Made by a program: the position numbers and the translations under genes
Notes under the pieces: model-generated
Databases searched by the model: none
Told to the model about the DNA's origin: nothing
The model's input: only the letters and a program-made list of their open reading frames with translations
Shown: one piece after another, positions 48,757-58,088 of the stretch
Layout of the letters: the number at the start of each line of letters is the position of its first letter
Numbering within the stretch: position 1 is the first letter of the stretch
DNA from: an uncultured Hyphomicrobiales bacterium
Lineage (GTDB): Bacteria > Pseudomonadota > Alphaproteobacteria > Rhizobiales > Beijerinckiaceae
Assembly (NCBI GenBank): GCA_903847605.1
Contig: CAINED010000024.1
Coordinates: 62,001-126,000, forward strand
Direction of reading: 5' to 3'
Length of the DNA stretch: 64,000 nt

Positions 48757-50256
48757 ATGGCGGGCAGCAACGACATCGCCGATATGAAGCCCGCAGCTCC
48801 TGCGGGCTTTGGATATGCGTTCTCAATTGCAGGCACACTCGTGTCGCGCCTCGCCATGCTGGCGATCCTGATCCTGCTTCCCCGCCAGATCGGACTGACC
48901 GATTATGGACTCTTCGCCCTGGTCATCACGCTCGGCGAAATCATTGAGATGACGAGTTCGAACTGGTACCGCCTGTTGCTGGTGCGGCAGAGCGTGAATG
49001 CCGACAATACATCATCGACCGCGGAGCGCTCCGGCTTTCGCCTGATCACGCTCGTCCTGATATCGGCAGGTCTCGCCATAGGCCTCGCCGCTCTGCTCGC
49101 GCCCCTTGTCGTCACACATGATCACTGGTCGTTCGCGGCTGCGACAGCCCTTTACATCCTCTCCTTTGTAGCGTTTCGCCTGCTCGTCACGATCATGCAG
49201 GCGCAGGGTCGTCAGCGCCTGATCGGCTATGTCGAACTCATTCGTGGCGTCCTCACATTTTCAATCGTCATGTCGGCAGTAGCTTTTGGCGCTGCAAGTT
49301 TCCTGTATGCGAGCCTCGGCCTCGTCGTGGCGACGGCCATCACGGCTGCCATCGGCTTCCCGGCCATTCGCGACGGCCTCAGCAAGGTTCTGTTGCAGCG
49401 CCTTGCCAGCGGCAGCTTTCTTGCCATCGGCGTTCCCGTCATCATCGCGACGGTTCTGACCTATCAGATCGGCTGGTTGGACCGCCTCGTGCTGCAGCAC
49501 TGGATGGGTCCGCAGACCGTGGGGCTCTATGTCGCGATCATCGCCATCGCGCGACAGCCGGTCGATCTCGTCCTCAATGCGCTCAACTCGCAAACCTTTC
49601 CGGTTCTCCTCACCCGCGATGGGAAGGGCGGTCATATTGCCGCCGACAAGATCGCCGGTGTTCTCATCAGTCTCTGCATCATGGGCTTTGGCGTCGCCGC
49701 TGCGATCATGGCGCTGGCCGATCCGCTCGTGCGCTTCGCCCTGCCTACCTTCGATCGCGATATCGCGGTTGCGCTCGTGCCCTTCATCGCTGTCGGCGCC
49801 GTCGCCTTGGGAATCAAGCACTTCGTTTTCGACAACATCTTCCATGCCTATGGACAGAACTGGGTCATGCTGCGCTGGTTCGGCTTTGTTGCTGTCGCGA
49901 CCCTCGTGCTGACGATGGCGCTCGTGCCGCGTCTGGGTCCGCAGGGCGCGGCGATTGCCTTCCTATTGGGTTCACTCGGCGGCCTTGCTTCGTCCGTCGC
50001 GCTATCGCGCCGATTCTGTGCGGTGGCTCTGCCCGTCTCCGCCCTTCTGCGCATTGCAACTTCAGCCGCGATTGCCGGGCTCTGCGCGTGGACGGTCGCC
50101 ATGTGGGAAGATACGACCTTCCTGCGTCTGGGCCTCGGCAGCCTCGCCTTCGGCATCGTCTATCTTGCGGCATTGACCATCCTGCTAAATTTCCGCCTCG
50201 GCGCATTTCTGTCTTCACCCTGGAGCACCGAGGGTTTGCGCGGGACGGCATCGTGA
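48757..50256 (+). CDS. Lipopolysaccharide/oligosaccharide flippase (Wzx-like)
   Basis: 499 aa, ~12-14 TM, AFSIAGTLVSRLAMLAILILLPRQIGLTDYGLFALVITLGEIIEM. Confidence 0.85.
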   Translation: MAGSNDIADMKPAAPAGFGYAFSIAGTLVSRLAMLAILILLPRQIGLTDYGLFALVITLGEIIEMTSSNWYRLLLVRQSVNADNTSSTAERSGFRLITLVLISAGLAIGLAALLAPLVVTHDHWSFAAATALYILSFVAFRLLVTIMQAQGRQRLIGYVELIRGVLTFSIVMSAVAFGAASFLYASLGLVVATAITAAIGFPAIRDGLSKVLLQRLASGSFLAIGVPVIIATVLTYQIGWLDRLVLQHWMGPQTVGLYVAIIAIARQPVDLVLNALNSQTFPVLLTRDGKGGHIAADKIAGVLISLCIMGFGVAAAIMALADPLVRFALPTFDRDIAVALVPFIAVGAVALGIKHFVFDNIFHAYGQNWVMLRWFGFVAVATLVLTMALVPRLGPQGAAIAFLLGSLGGLASSVALSRRFCAVALPVSALLRIATSAAIAGLCAWTVAMWEDTTFLRLGLGSLAFGIVYLAALTILLNFRLGAFLSSPWSTEGLRGTAS

Positions 50257-51422
50257 TGGACGATATTCGCGATCGATTCCCCGCTGGCGCGGATGCGCCA
50301 AGCCCTTCGCCCGATCGCCAGATGCGCCCGCTCGTTCTTATCAATCATCTCGTCGAACCCCCGGGCCGCATCACCGGCATCACGCGCTACGCCTTCGGGC
50401 TGATGGAAGCGATGATACGGCGAGGTGATACGCGCCTGCTTCTGGTCACCTCCTGGACGCGCGAACAGCTTCCGCCTGGCATCGCCGCTGGCTTGGAACA
50501 TTTGTTCACCCTGCCGCATATTGAATCGACGCCCGTCAATAATTTGCGGCAGCGCCGCGTACTCGGCGAGATTGCTCGCGGCCATTCTGTCGATGTCGTC
50601 TATGCGATGAATCCCATGTGTCCGCCGGTGCGCGGAATAGCCTCGGTCAACACGCTGCACGATCTCTATTACGAGATCCTGCCGCATCTCTACACACGGC
50701 GTCATCGGTTGTGGTGGAAACTCTTCTTCGGCGATGCGGCGCGGCGCGCCAGCCGCATCGCTTGCGCCTCCGCCAATTCCGCCGCCGACGCCACTCGGCT
50801 GCATCCATCCCTTAGCGGCAAGACATCCGTCGTCGCCGGCGCTGGCGTCCTGCCGAAAGGAAACGCGCCGCTTCCAAAGGAATTGGAAGGCGAACCCTAT
50901 GTGCTGCTTCTCGGCAATGTAACGCCCAACAAGAATATCGGCTTTGCCGTGGGCGCATTAAGACTGCTCGCGCGGCAGGGCCGCCCGGTGCGGGCATTGC
51001 ATGTGGGCCGCGATCTCACCGGCGATCTTGCAAAAGCCCTCTCCGACGATGGCGCAATCCTGCTGCAAACGTTGGGCGGTCTCGACGACAGCGCGCTCGA
51101 TGCAGTCCTGCGAAATGCTTGCGCGCTGGTCCAGCCTTCGCGCTATGAGGGCTTCGGTCTCCCGATCATCGAGGCGCAGGAGCGCGGCGTGCCGGTCGTG
51201 GCCAGCGACATTGCGGTCTTCCGCGAGGTGACTGGCGATGGCGGAGTTCTCGTCAAGCTCGACGATATCGAAGGTTTTGCGGATGCTTTGTATCGCTTGA
51301 CCAACGATCGCCTCCTGCGCGCGGAGCTCTCCACAAAGGCTCTGGCGAACAGCGCGCGCTTTACCTGGGACAAATCCGCCGAAGCGGCCGTCGCCATGAT
51401 CCGTGAGCTCTGCGCCGCCTGA
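50256..51422 (+). CDS. Glycosyltransferase family 4 (group 1)
   Basis: YVLLLGNVTPNKNIGFAVGALRLLARQ..ALVQPSRYEGFGLPIIEAQERGVPVVASDIAVFREVTGDGGVLV; TGATG overlap with flippase. Confidence 0.92.
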   Translation: MDDIRDRFPAGADAPSPSPDRQMRPLVLINHLVEPPGRITGITRYAFGLMEAMIRRGDTRLLLVTSWTREQLPPGIAAGLEHLFTLPHIESTPVNNLRQRRVLGEIARGHSVDVVYAMNPMCPPVRGIASVNTLHDLYYEILPHLYTRRHRLWWKLFFGDAARRASRIACASANSAADATRLHPSLSGKTSVVAGAGVLPKGNAPLPKELEGEPYVLLLGNVTPNKNIGFAVGALRLLARQGRPVRALHVGRDLTGDLAKALSDDGAILLQTLGGLDDSALDAVLRNACALVQPSRYEGFGLPIIEAQERGVPVVASDIAVFREVTGDGGVLVKLDDIEGFADALYRLTNDRLLRAELSTKALANSARFTWDKSAEAAVAMIRELCAA

Positions 51423-51452
51423 TTTTTAGCGGCAACTTGAGCCCACGCATTT

Positions 51453-53219
51453 TCAGCGGGCGTTCAGTTTTTCCAGAAATGTCCTCGCCACAGGCAAAAG
51501 TTTCGCGCGGCTCGCCGCCGTCGAGAAGTTGTGATCGGCGCCGGCGATGACCGCATAATCGAACGCGCCCTTGTTCCTGACGCTTGCGCCCACCGTGCCG
51601 AGATGACCGCGCATTTCATCGATGCCGCCATCGCCCCTGGTGAATTGCATGGAGACGAGAACGCCCCGCGTCAGCATGGCCTCAATGTCCGCCCGTGGCG
51701 AGCGCACGTCCTCTTTTCTCACCTCACCGGTTTCACCGCGCGCTTTGAATTTTCCAATCAAGCCGGCAAAACGGGCCTGCAGCAAACCGGCAACGCGCAC
51801 AATCAGCATTTTCGCGACGCCACGCAGGTTGGCCTCGCCACTGAAGATTCTTTGCCAGGCTGCGCGGCTGAAGAGCTTTTCGAAATAGGAGTTGACGGAT
51901 TTATACAGGACGAGGCTGTCACCTTCCCGCCAATAGAACTTTTGCAGGTTGATCATCAGCGCGCCGCTGATATCAGCGCCTTGCCTTGCGGCATGAAACG
52001 CGGCGTAGGCGCCGCTGCAAATACCGGCGATAGCAGGTCTTTCGAACCCGAGAGATTCGAGATGCCGCACGGCAGCCAAAACGTCTTCGCCGGTTTCTTC
52101 AATATAGACGACGCGCTCCGGGCGCCCCTCAAGCGCCGGGGATTCCCCTATGTCCGCGAGATCGATGCGAAAGGTCGTATAGCCTTCGGAGGCAAGGGCG
52201 CGGGCAAGTTCCGTCGTCTGGCGGCCCCAGCCCGAACGCGGGTTTGCGCCGGTATTGGCGAGAACCAGCGCCGGCCCAGCCGATGCGCCTGTTAAAGGCT
52301 GACACAAGATACCGAAGAGCGCACCGTCTTTCCCGAAGCGCCATGCCGTTTCGACGAATGTATCGCCGCACAGGCGCATTGGATTGGGTAGAAAAGTCGG
52401 TCCCGAAACGTCACCGGCGTTTCCAAACCAGTCGGAAACAGTTTGCAGGAAAGCTTGCGGATGATCGGCGAGCACAGGATCGGTCAGCACATCAGCAAGC
52501 GCACAATGCGGGATGAGTTCCCCGGCCCTGCCCGATGCCTGCCACAAATCCACCAGATCCTGTGCCGCGCCCGGACCGGCTTGCGACATAACCGCAGCTT
52601 TATGCCAATGGCCCGAGGCGGGTTTCCGCACATCGAGCGCACGAAGTTGCGCAAGCGAAGTCTCCGACAGCGAAAAGCCGTTGAATTCGTTTTCTGCCTG
52701 TCCCTCCGCTTCCCCGCCGATCGCGTAGTGAGCCCGCATCTGCTGAAGCTCGCGCAAGTAGCGGCGGCCGGACAGCACGGGCGCGACGAGCAGCAGCCTG
52801 TGCACAGCGAATGCCTCTGCCAAATTTAAGGCGGTAGATGCGCCGAGCCTCACGCCGACGACACTTAGCTTTTCGACGCCGGCAATGTTTCTCAGCCAGT
52901 TCGCGGCCTCAAGTGCCGCCGTCAGCCGGCTGGCCACGACGCCCGCACAGTCTTCCTCGCCCAGCGAGTCCCCCGTGCCGGGAAAATCGATGCGCAACAC
53001 GGGATATCCACGGGATGAAAGCGTTTCCGCCAGAAGCCGCAATGTCTTCGCACTGGACAGCGCCTCATGCCCGAAGGGCGGCAGGATAAGAATGCCCTCG
53101 CTCGCCGGGCCGGGATGAAACATTCCGAAGCAATCGCCGATCGCAACAGCTTGTGCGAGCTGGGTACGCGAAGTTGAGTTTGCATGATCCCGTAGCGGGA
53201 CAGAAAAGAGATCGTCCAC
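51453..53219 (-). CDS. Tandem two-domain alpha/beta hydrolase, paralogue of 19349..21082
   Basis: ILILPPFGHEALSSAKTLRLLAETLSSRGYPVLRIDFPGTGDSLG..VVGVRLGASTA; C-domain TTFRIDLADIGES..IAGICSGAYAAFHAA..IAGADHNFS. Confidence 0.75.
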   Translation of the reverse strand: MDDLFSVPLRDHANSTSRTQLAQAVAIGDCFGMFHPGPASEGILILPPFGHEALSSAKTLRLLAETLSSRGYPVLRIDFPGTGDSLGEEDCAGVVASRLTAALEAANWLRNIAGVEKLSVVGVRLGASTALNLAEAFAVHRLLLVAPVLSGRRYLRELQQMRAHYAIGGEAEGQAENEFNGFSLSETSLAQLRALDVRKPASGHWHKAAVMSQAGPGAAQDLVDLWQASGRAGELIPHCALADVLTDPVLADHPQAFLQTVSDWFGNAGDVSGPTFLPNPMRLCGDTFVETAWRFGKDGALFGILCQPLTGASAGPALVLANTGANPRSGWGRQTTELARALASEGYTTFRIDLADIGESPALEGRPERVVYIEETGEDVLAAVRHLESLGFERPAIAGICSGAYAAFHAARQGADISGALMINLQKFYWREGDSLVLYKSVNSYFEKLFSRAAWQRIFSGEANLRGVAKMLIVRVAGLLQARFAGLIGKFKARGETGEVRKEDVRSPRADIEAMLTRGVLVSMQFTRGDGGIDEMRGHLGTVGASVRNKGAFDYAVIAGADHNFSTAASRAKLLPVARTFLEKLNAR

Positions 53220-53340
53220 GGACTGCCGCCTGTCGTCTGTGCCGTCCCGGGTCGAATTGGCCTCTCGCCCGGCGACTTCGCGCGTCCATCTGCAACAGCC
53301 ATGCCTTCGCCCGGGGCCAAGCGATTTTCGTTCCTCTTAA

Positions 53341-53370
53341 GAATTATTAACCCTGACGAATTATTAATTC
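53341..53370. promoter_or_regulatory. AT-rich direct repeats GAATTATTAA x2 (17-bp phase) in promoter region of the GumC-like gene
   Basis: GAATTATTAA 53341-53350 and 53358-53367; second copy lies within palindrome GAATTA-T-TAATTC 53358-53370. Confidence 0.45.
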
Positions 53371-53423
53371 CGGATGGATTCCCTGCGCACAGGGCTGTGC
53401 GCGAGGCCTGATGGAATGACCTG

Positions 53424-55655
53424 ATGAACAAGGGCGCGACCGGCACGGCAACACCCGCGGAATGGTTCGCGGACCGCGGAAGAGCGTCCGAGGTCCAATC
53501 CACGCGCATTTTCGACGTTGGCGACCTCCTGAACATCCTACGCTCGTCCCGGCGCCTGATCGCAATGACGGTTGCGACAACAACTGTGCTGGCGCTCGCC
53601 GCCGGAATACTCATGCCCAAGCGCTATTCGGCCTCGACACAACTCTTCATCGATTCGCGCGGCATCAAGGTTCTGGCCAACGATGTGTCGCCGCAGGCTG
53701 CCGTAGAGACGGCTATCGCCGATTTCGAAAGCCAGGTGAAAATTCTCGCCTCGGGGACGGTCATGCTGCGAGTCGCCGAGCGGGAGAAACTCGGCTCGGA
53801 CCCGACTTTCATACCGCAGCCGGGCTTGATGTCGCGCCTGCGCGCCCTGCTGCCGGGACCGAAGGAAACCATTGAGGATCGCACGCGGCTCGCGGCGGCG
53901 ATCCTCGAAAAGAGCGTCACGATCCGTCGCGCGGACCGCAGCTTCGTCGTCGATGTCGTGGTCAGCGATCCGGACGCGGCCCGCGCCGCGCGCCTGTCGC
54001 AGGCCGTGGCGGAAGTCTATCTCGAAGGACAACTCAACAATCGCCGCGATCTCGCACGGCGACTGGGCGGCGAAGTATCGGGCCGCTTGCAGGACCTGCG
54101 CGAGCGTGTGGAAGCTGCCGAAAGACGGCTCAACGACTTCAAGACAGCCAACAATCTTGTGTATTCCAGCGGCGGTCTCGTTGCAGAACAGGATCTCACC
54201 GAACTCAACAATCAGTTGAACCAGGCCCGCGCCCGCACGGCCCGCGCCAAGGCTCGTCTCGATCAGTTGACCCGTCTTTCCGGCAATACGGGCACTGCCG
54301 CCACAGCCGAAGTGCTGGATTCCCCGACGATCGTGCAGTTGCGCGTGCGTCTGGCGGAAGCGAACCGGCAGGCGGCGGAACTGCGGCGCAATCTTGGTCC
54401 GCTGCATCCGGAGATTCAGACGGCCGATGCGCGCGTGCGCGAAGCCAATTCGGCGATCGCCGGAGAGGTCGAGCGCCGCCGCTCGTCGGTACGCAACGAC
54501 TACGAACAATCGCTCGCCGCCGAACGCGTGCTGGCGCAGCAGATCAACGAACTCAAGACGAAGTCCACCGATACAAGCCAGGCGCTCATCGGCCTGCGCG
54601 AACTCGAGCGCGCTGTCGAAGCCAACAAGAAAGTTTACGAAGAATTCCTGCTGCGTTCCCGTGAATTGTCGGAACAGCAAAGCATATTCGCCAACGCCTC
54701 CTACATCATCACCCCGGCATCCGTTCCGAGCCAGCCATCCGGCCTCACCCTGCCGCTCTTGCTGGCCATCGGTTTCTTCGCAGGCTTCCCGCTCGGCGGC
54801 GGTTTGGCGATTGCGCGCGCGCAACTTGCCGAGATTGGTCAGAAGAGGCCCGCTCGCGCATCCCCCGCCCGCCCGACTTCATCAGGCGTGCCGGTCATCG
54901 CAAGGATCGCGCGACGAGAGTTCGATTCCTATCTCCAAAGAGGCGCCCTCTCGCGGGTCGCAGTACCTTCCGACGCCATCGTCGAATTCGCGCAGGCCAT
55001 CGAAGACGCCATGCCGGCGGGCGAAGGCGTGGCGCTGCTGATCGCGGGCGCGAATTCGGACTCGGCGAGCGCACAAACCGCGGCGGCGCTTGCGTGCGCA
55101 TGGTCCTACGACGGCTACGATACTTTGCTGATCGATGGCGATGGGCAAACCACACGCATCTCCAAACTCGCAGCCATGCAGGACATGCCCGGTCTCTACG
55201 ACCGGCTGCACCGCAACGTCGCCGAATTCGTGCGCTGGGGCCGCAGCGGCCTGCCGCATATTCTGCCGCTGATGCCGCCGGGACAGCGGCGCGACATATC
55301 CGGCGCACGGCGCATCGTCGGCCACAGGCTGGAGGATGTCGCCGAATCCGTCGAGAATATCGTCATCGATGCCGGCGATTTCATAAACAACGAATTCGCA
55401 GCGGTTCTGGCTCGCGCGGCGTCGGCTGCAATCGTTGTCGGCGACGATGAATCTTCCGCCGTCCGAGTGACAGAGCAATTGCGGCGCGAGGGCGTCCCGG
55501 TGCTTGGGATTGTCTCCGTAATTCCAAATGCGCCGGAACGCGCGGCAGCGGCACAAGAAGAGCAACAAACGGGTTCCCGCCTCTCCTTCTTCAACCGCTG
55601 GCGCAACCCCTTGAAACGTTCAGATCCGGCGGACGCCGCTGTGAAAAGCGCTTAA
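53424..55655 (+). CDS. Polysaccharide chain-length determinant / GumC-ExoP-like protein with degenerate kinase domain
   Basis: Wzz N-terminal region (DVGDLLNILRSSRRLIAMTVATTTVLALAAGILMPKRYSASTQLFID), coiled coil, GNVR-like segment, C-terminal P-loop-like domain with LLIDGD but no GKS/T. Confidence 0.85.
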   Translation: MNKGATGTATPAEWFADRGRASEVQSTRIFDVGDLLNILRSSRRLIAMTVATTTVLALAAGILMPKRYSASTQLFIDSRGIKVLANDVSPQAAVETAIADFESQVKILASGTVMLRVAEREKLGSDPTFIPQPGLMSRLRALLPGPKETIEDRTRLAAAILEKSVTIRRADRSFVVDVVVSDPDAARAARLSQAVAEVYLEGQLNNRRDLARRLGGEVSGRLQDLRERVEAAERRLNDFKTANNLVYSSGGLVAEQDLTELNNQLNQARARTARAKARLDQLTRLSGNTGTAATAEVLDSPTIVQLRVRLAEANRQAAELRRNLGPLHPEIQTADARVREANSAIAGEVERRRSSVRNDYEQSLAAERVLAQQINELKTKSTDTSQALIGLRELERAVEANKKVYEEFLLRSRELSEQQSIFANASYIITPASVPSQPSGLTLPLLLAIGFFAGFPLGGGLAIARAQLAEIGQKRPARASPARPTSSGVPVIARIARREFDSYLQRGALSRVAVPSDAIVEFAQAIEDAMPAGEGVALLIAGANSDSASAQTAAALACAWSYDGYDTLLIDGDGQTTRISKLAAMQDMPGLYDRLHRNVAEFVRWGRSGLPHILPLMPPGQRRDISGARRIVGHRLEDVAESVENIVIDAGDFINNEFAAVLARAASAAIVVGDDESSAVRVTEQLRREGVPVLGIVSVIPNAPERAAAAQEEQQTGSRLSFFNRWRNPLKRSDPADAAVKSA

Positions 55656-56936
55656 GGAAATCGCCAGCGCAAGCGCGGCGAAAGTGCTCGGCACTTTTGT
55701 CGAGAGCGTGTTGTTGGTGAGGGCGAGAAAAAGGAACACAGCCAGACCAATACCTATGACCGGATGCGAATTGCGCCCGATTCGCCAGAGCAGCCAGACG
55801 AAAAGAGATACGAAAAAAAGCGCACAGACTGCGCCGAAATCGAAAACGAAAAAGACGACGGCGCTTTCGATCAACTTGATGCCGAGCATGTCAGTTGCGA
55901 TCTGACGAATGCGCAAGATATCCGTTCCCAGGACGATGTCGCGCCAGCCGACAAACTCGAATACGCGATAGATGTCGATGCGTGTCTGGGCGCTGTCGTC
56001 GACATAGCCGCCCTTGAAGCGGTCCAGAAAACCAAGCTCCGAAAACGCCAGAAGCAGCAACGGCAGGACAGTCGTCGCAAAAACGATCATCGCAATGGCC
56101 TTAACGCCGACACTCGGTCCCGTATTGCCGAGCCTTGCCGTCAACAGAACGGCGATAGGAAGGAAGACGATCGCCATCAACATCGCTGTACGGGAACCGG
56201 AAATGAGCAGTCCGGCCATGAGTATGGCGATCAACGTCGTCTTCCACTTCGCGCCCACGGGCAGCGAGACGAGAAAGATGCAGGCCGTGAGGTTGATGAC
56301 GCCCACATTCAGCGCTGCGCCCAGAAATCCTGTCGGGCGAAACTCGGCCGCTTCCACGGGAATGATGTAACGGCCAGTCGCGAATTCGCCGACTGAGAGC
56401 AGCGAGTTGAACGCGAGGACGCCGATCACGGTCAGGCCGAAAATCTGCCGCCAGCGCGGCGGCATGGCGAGAAGGAACCCGCAGGCCAGGCAAGCCACGA
56501 GATAGGTGTCGATCACATAGCCGGCCGGCCCGTTGCGGCCCTGCATCATGGGAAAAGCTGCCGCGATCACGGATCCGAAGGCAAACACAATGATCGCCCG
56601 CAGCACCGGCAGATCGTGAGCCGCGAACCGATAACCCGGCGAGAGGTAGAGGAGCCCGGCAGCCATCGCCATCAGGTAACTTCCGGGATGAATCTTGCCC
56701 GGAAAAATTCCCCCTTCGTGCGTGTAGGGCCAGGCGAGGTTAACAATGACGTCGGTCAAAAAGATGCGCATCAGCGCGCCGACCAGAAACAGGCCGAAGA
56801 TGAACCGGACCCAGGCGAGACTTTGTTGGCTCAAGGGCACAGAGGAGACCGTTCCGTCCCGTGGGACCGGCTGCGCTGTTCCAAGATCGAGCCGTTCGTA
56901 GGTCATCGTTGAAGCCGGAATGAGGCACCGGACCAT
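55620..56936 (-). CDS. O-antigen polymerase/ligase-like (VpsF-type) membrane protein
   Basis: 438 aa, ~10-12 TM; FRPTGFLGAALNVGVINL..GLLISGSRTAMLMAIVF..GYVDDSAQTRIDIYRVF. Confidence 0.78.
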   Translation of the reverse strand: MVRCLIPASTMTYERLDLGTAQPVPRDGTVSSVPLSQQSLAWVRFIFGLFLVGALMRIFLTDVIVNLAWPYTHEGGIFPGKIHPGSYLMAMAAGLLYLSPGYRFAAHDLPVLRAIIVFAFGSVIAAAFPMMQGRNGPAGYVIDTYLVACLACGFLLAMPPRWRQIFGLTVIGVLAFNSLLSVGEFATGRYIIPVEAAEFRPTGFLGAALNVGVINLTACIFLVSLPVGAKWKTTLIAILMAGLLISGSRTAMLMAIVFLPIAVLLTARLGNTGPSVGVKAIAMIVFATTVLPLLLLAFSELGFLDRFKGGYVDDSAQTRIDIYRVFEFVGWRDIVLGTDILRIRQIATDMLGIKLIESAVVFFVFDFGAVCALFFVSLFVWLLWRIGRNSHPVIGIGLAVFLFLALTNNTLSTKVPSTFAALALAISLSAFHSGVRRI

Positions 56937-57065
56937 AGGGCGCGCCGCCCGATTCGCACAGGCGCGCCGTTTGCAACGCCTTGCTCAAATCGGGAAAGCC
57001 GCGTGAGGCTGGGTCAAATCGGGACCATGGCGCGGCCTTCATTCCGTCTGCTCGAGGAATTTGCA

Positions 57066-58085
57066 ATGCCCGTCCTGAACATTGCCAGCGTCATGGATAT
57101 GTTGCGCTGCCCCTGCTGCGCCTCGAAAATCGAGAAGCGCGGCGAGCAGTTCCAATGCACCGGAACAGACTGCGCCTATGCAAAGGCGCCCTTCGAGACG
57201 ATTGGCGGCCAGCCGGTGCTGGTCGATTTCGGGACAAGCGTCTTCAAGCGGGCCACCTATGCCGGCGGCAAGGTGCCGATCGTGCGCCCCCTTGGCCTAC
57301 TGGGCAATATCCTCGACCGTTTCCGCGAAAATCTTTACGGCGAGAACCGCCCCGCCGAAGCGAAGGCCGCGGAACTCATCGCCCGTCTCAGCAAAATGGC
57401 CTTCCCGCGCGTGCTGGTCATTGGCGGGGGCACGGCCGGCTCCGGCACGCGCGAACTTTACGCCGCCGCCACGCTCGACATCGTTGGGCTCGACGTTTTC
57501 CCGACGGAACTGACCACTCTGGTCGCCGACGGTCACAAGCTACCGTTCGCGCCTGAGAGTTTCGACGCCGTCTGGATTCAAGCTGTGTTAGAACACGTCC
57601 TCGATCCGCACACCTGCGTCGCCGAAATCCATCGCGTCCTGAAGCCCGATGGCATCGTTTATGCGGATACGCCGTTCATGCAGCAGGTGCATGGCGGCGC
57701 CTTCGACTTTCACCGCTTCTCGCTCAACGGCCATCGCTGGCTGTTCCGCAATTTCTCGCAGATCGAGGCCGGCGTGGTCGGCGGCGCGGGCGTCTCCCTG
57801 CTCTGGTCTTTGCGTTATTTCTTCCGCAGCTTCGGCTGGGGCAACAAGCCCTCGACCTTGCTGACGATGCCCTTCTTCTGGCTGCGCTTCTTCGACAGGC
57901 TGACTTCGCGCAACGGCAATGCGGACGCGGCGAACGGCGTCTATTTCCTCGGCATGAAATCGCCCATCGCGATGTCGCCGCAGGAGATCGTCCAATACTA
58001 TCACGACATGCGAGAGGCGCCGCGCAAACGCGCCGCCTCTCCAGCGCCTGCGGGCGAAACCGCGCCGGGTCTGGCGCGGCAGTAA
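57066..58085 (+). CDS. Class I SAM-dependent methyltransferase with N-terminal zinc-ribbon-like segment
   Basis: MLRCPCCASKIEKRGEQFQCTGTDCAY then VLVIGGGTAGSGTRELYAAATLDIVGLDVFP..FDAVWIQAVLEHVLDPHTCVAEIHRVLKPDGIVYADTPFMQQVH. Confidence 0.85.
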   Translation: MPVLNIASVMDMLRCPCCASKIEKRGEQFQCTGTDCAYAKAPFETIGGQPVLVDFGTSVFKRATYAGGKVPIVRPLGLLGNILDRFRENLYGENRPAEAKAAELIARLSKMAFPRVLVIGGGTAGSGTRELYAAATLDIVGLDVFPTELTTLVADGHKLPFAPESFDAVWIQAVLEHVLDPHTCVAEIHRVLKPDGIVYADTPFMQQVHGGAFDFHRFSLNGHRWLFRNFSQIEAGVVGGAGVSLLWSLRYFFRSFGWGNKPSTLLTMPFFWLRFFDRLTSRNGNADAANGVYFLGMKSPIAMSPQEIVQYYHDMREAPRKRAASPAPAGETAPGLARQ

Positions 58086-58088
58086 CTT

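Noticed and set aside
53538-54824. 428-aa minus-strand ORF antisense to the GumC-like gene
   Set aside because: Antisense shadow of a coiled-coil-coding region; Arg/Ala-rich with no family signature.
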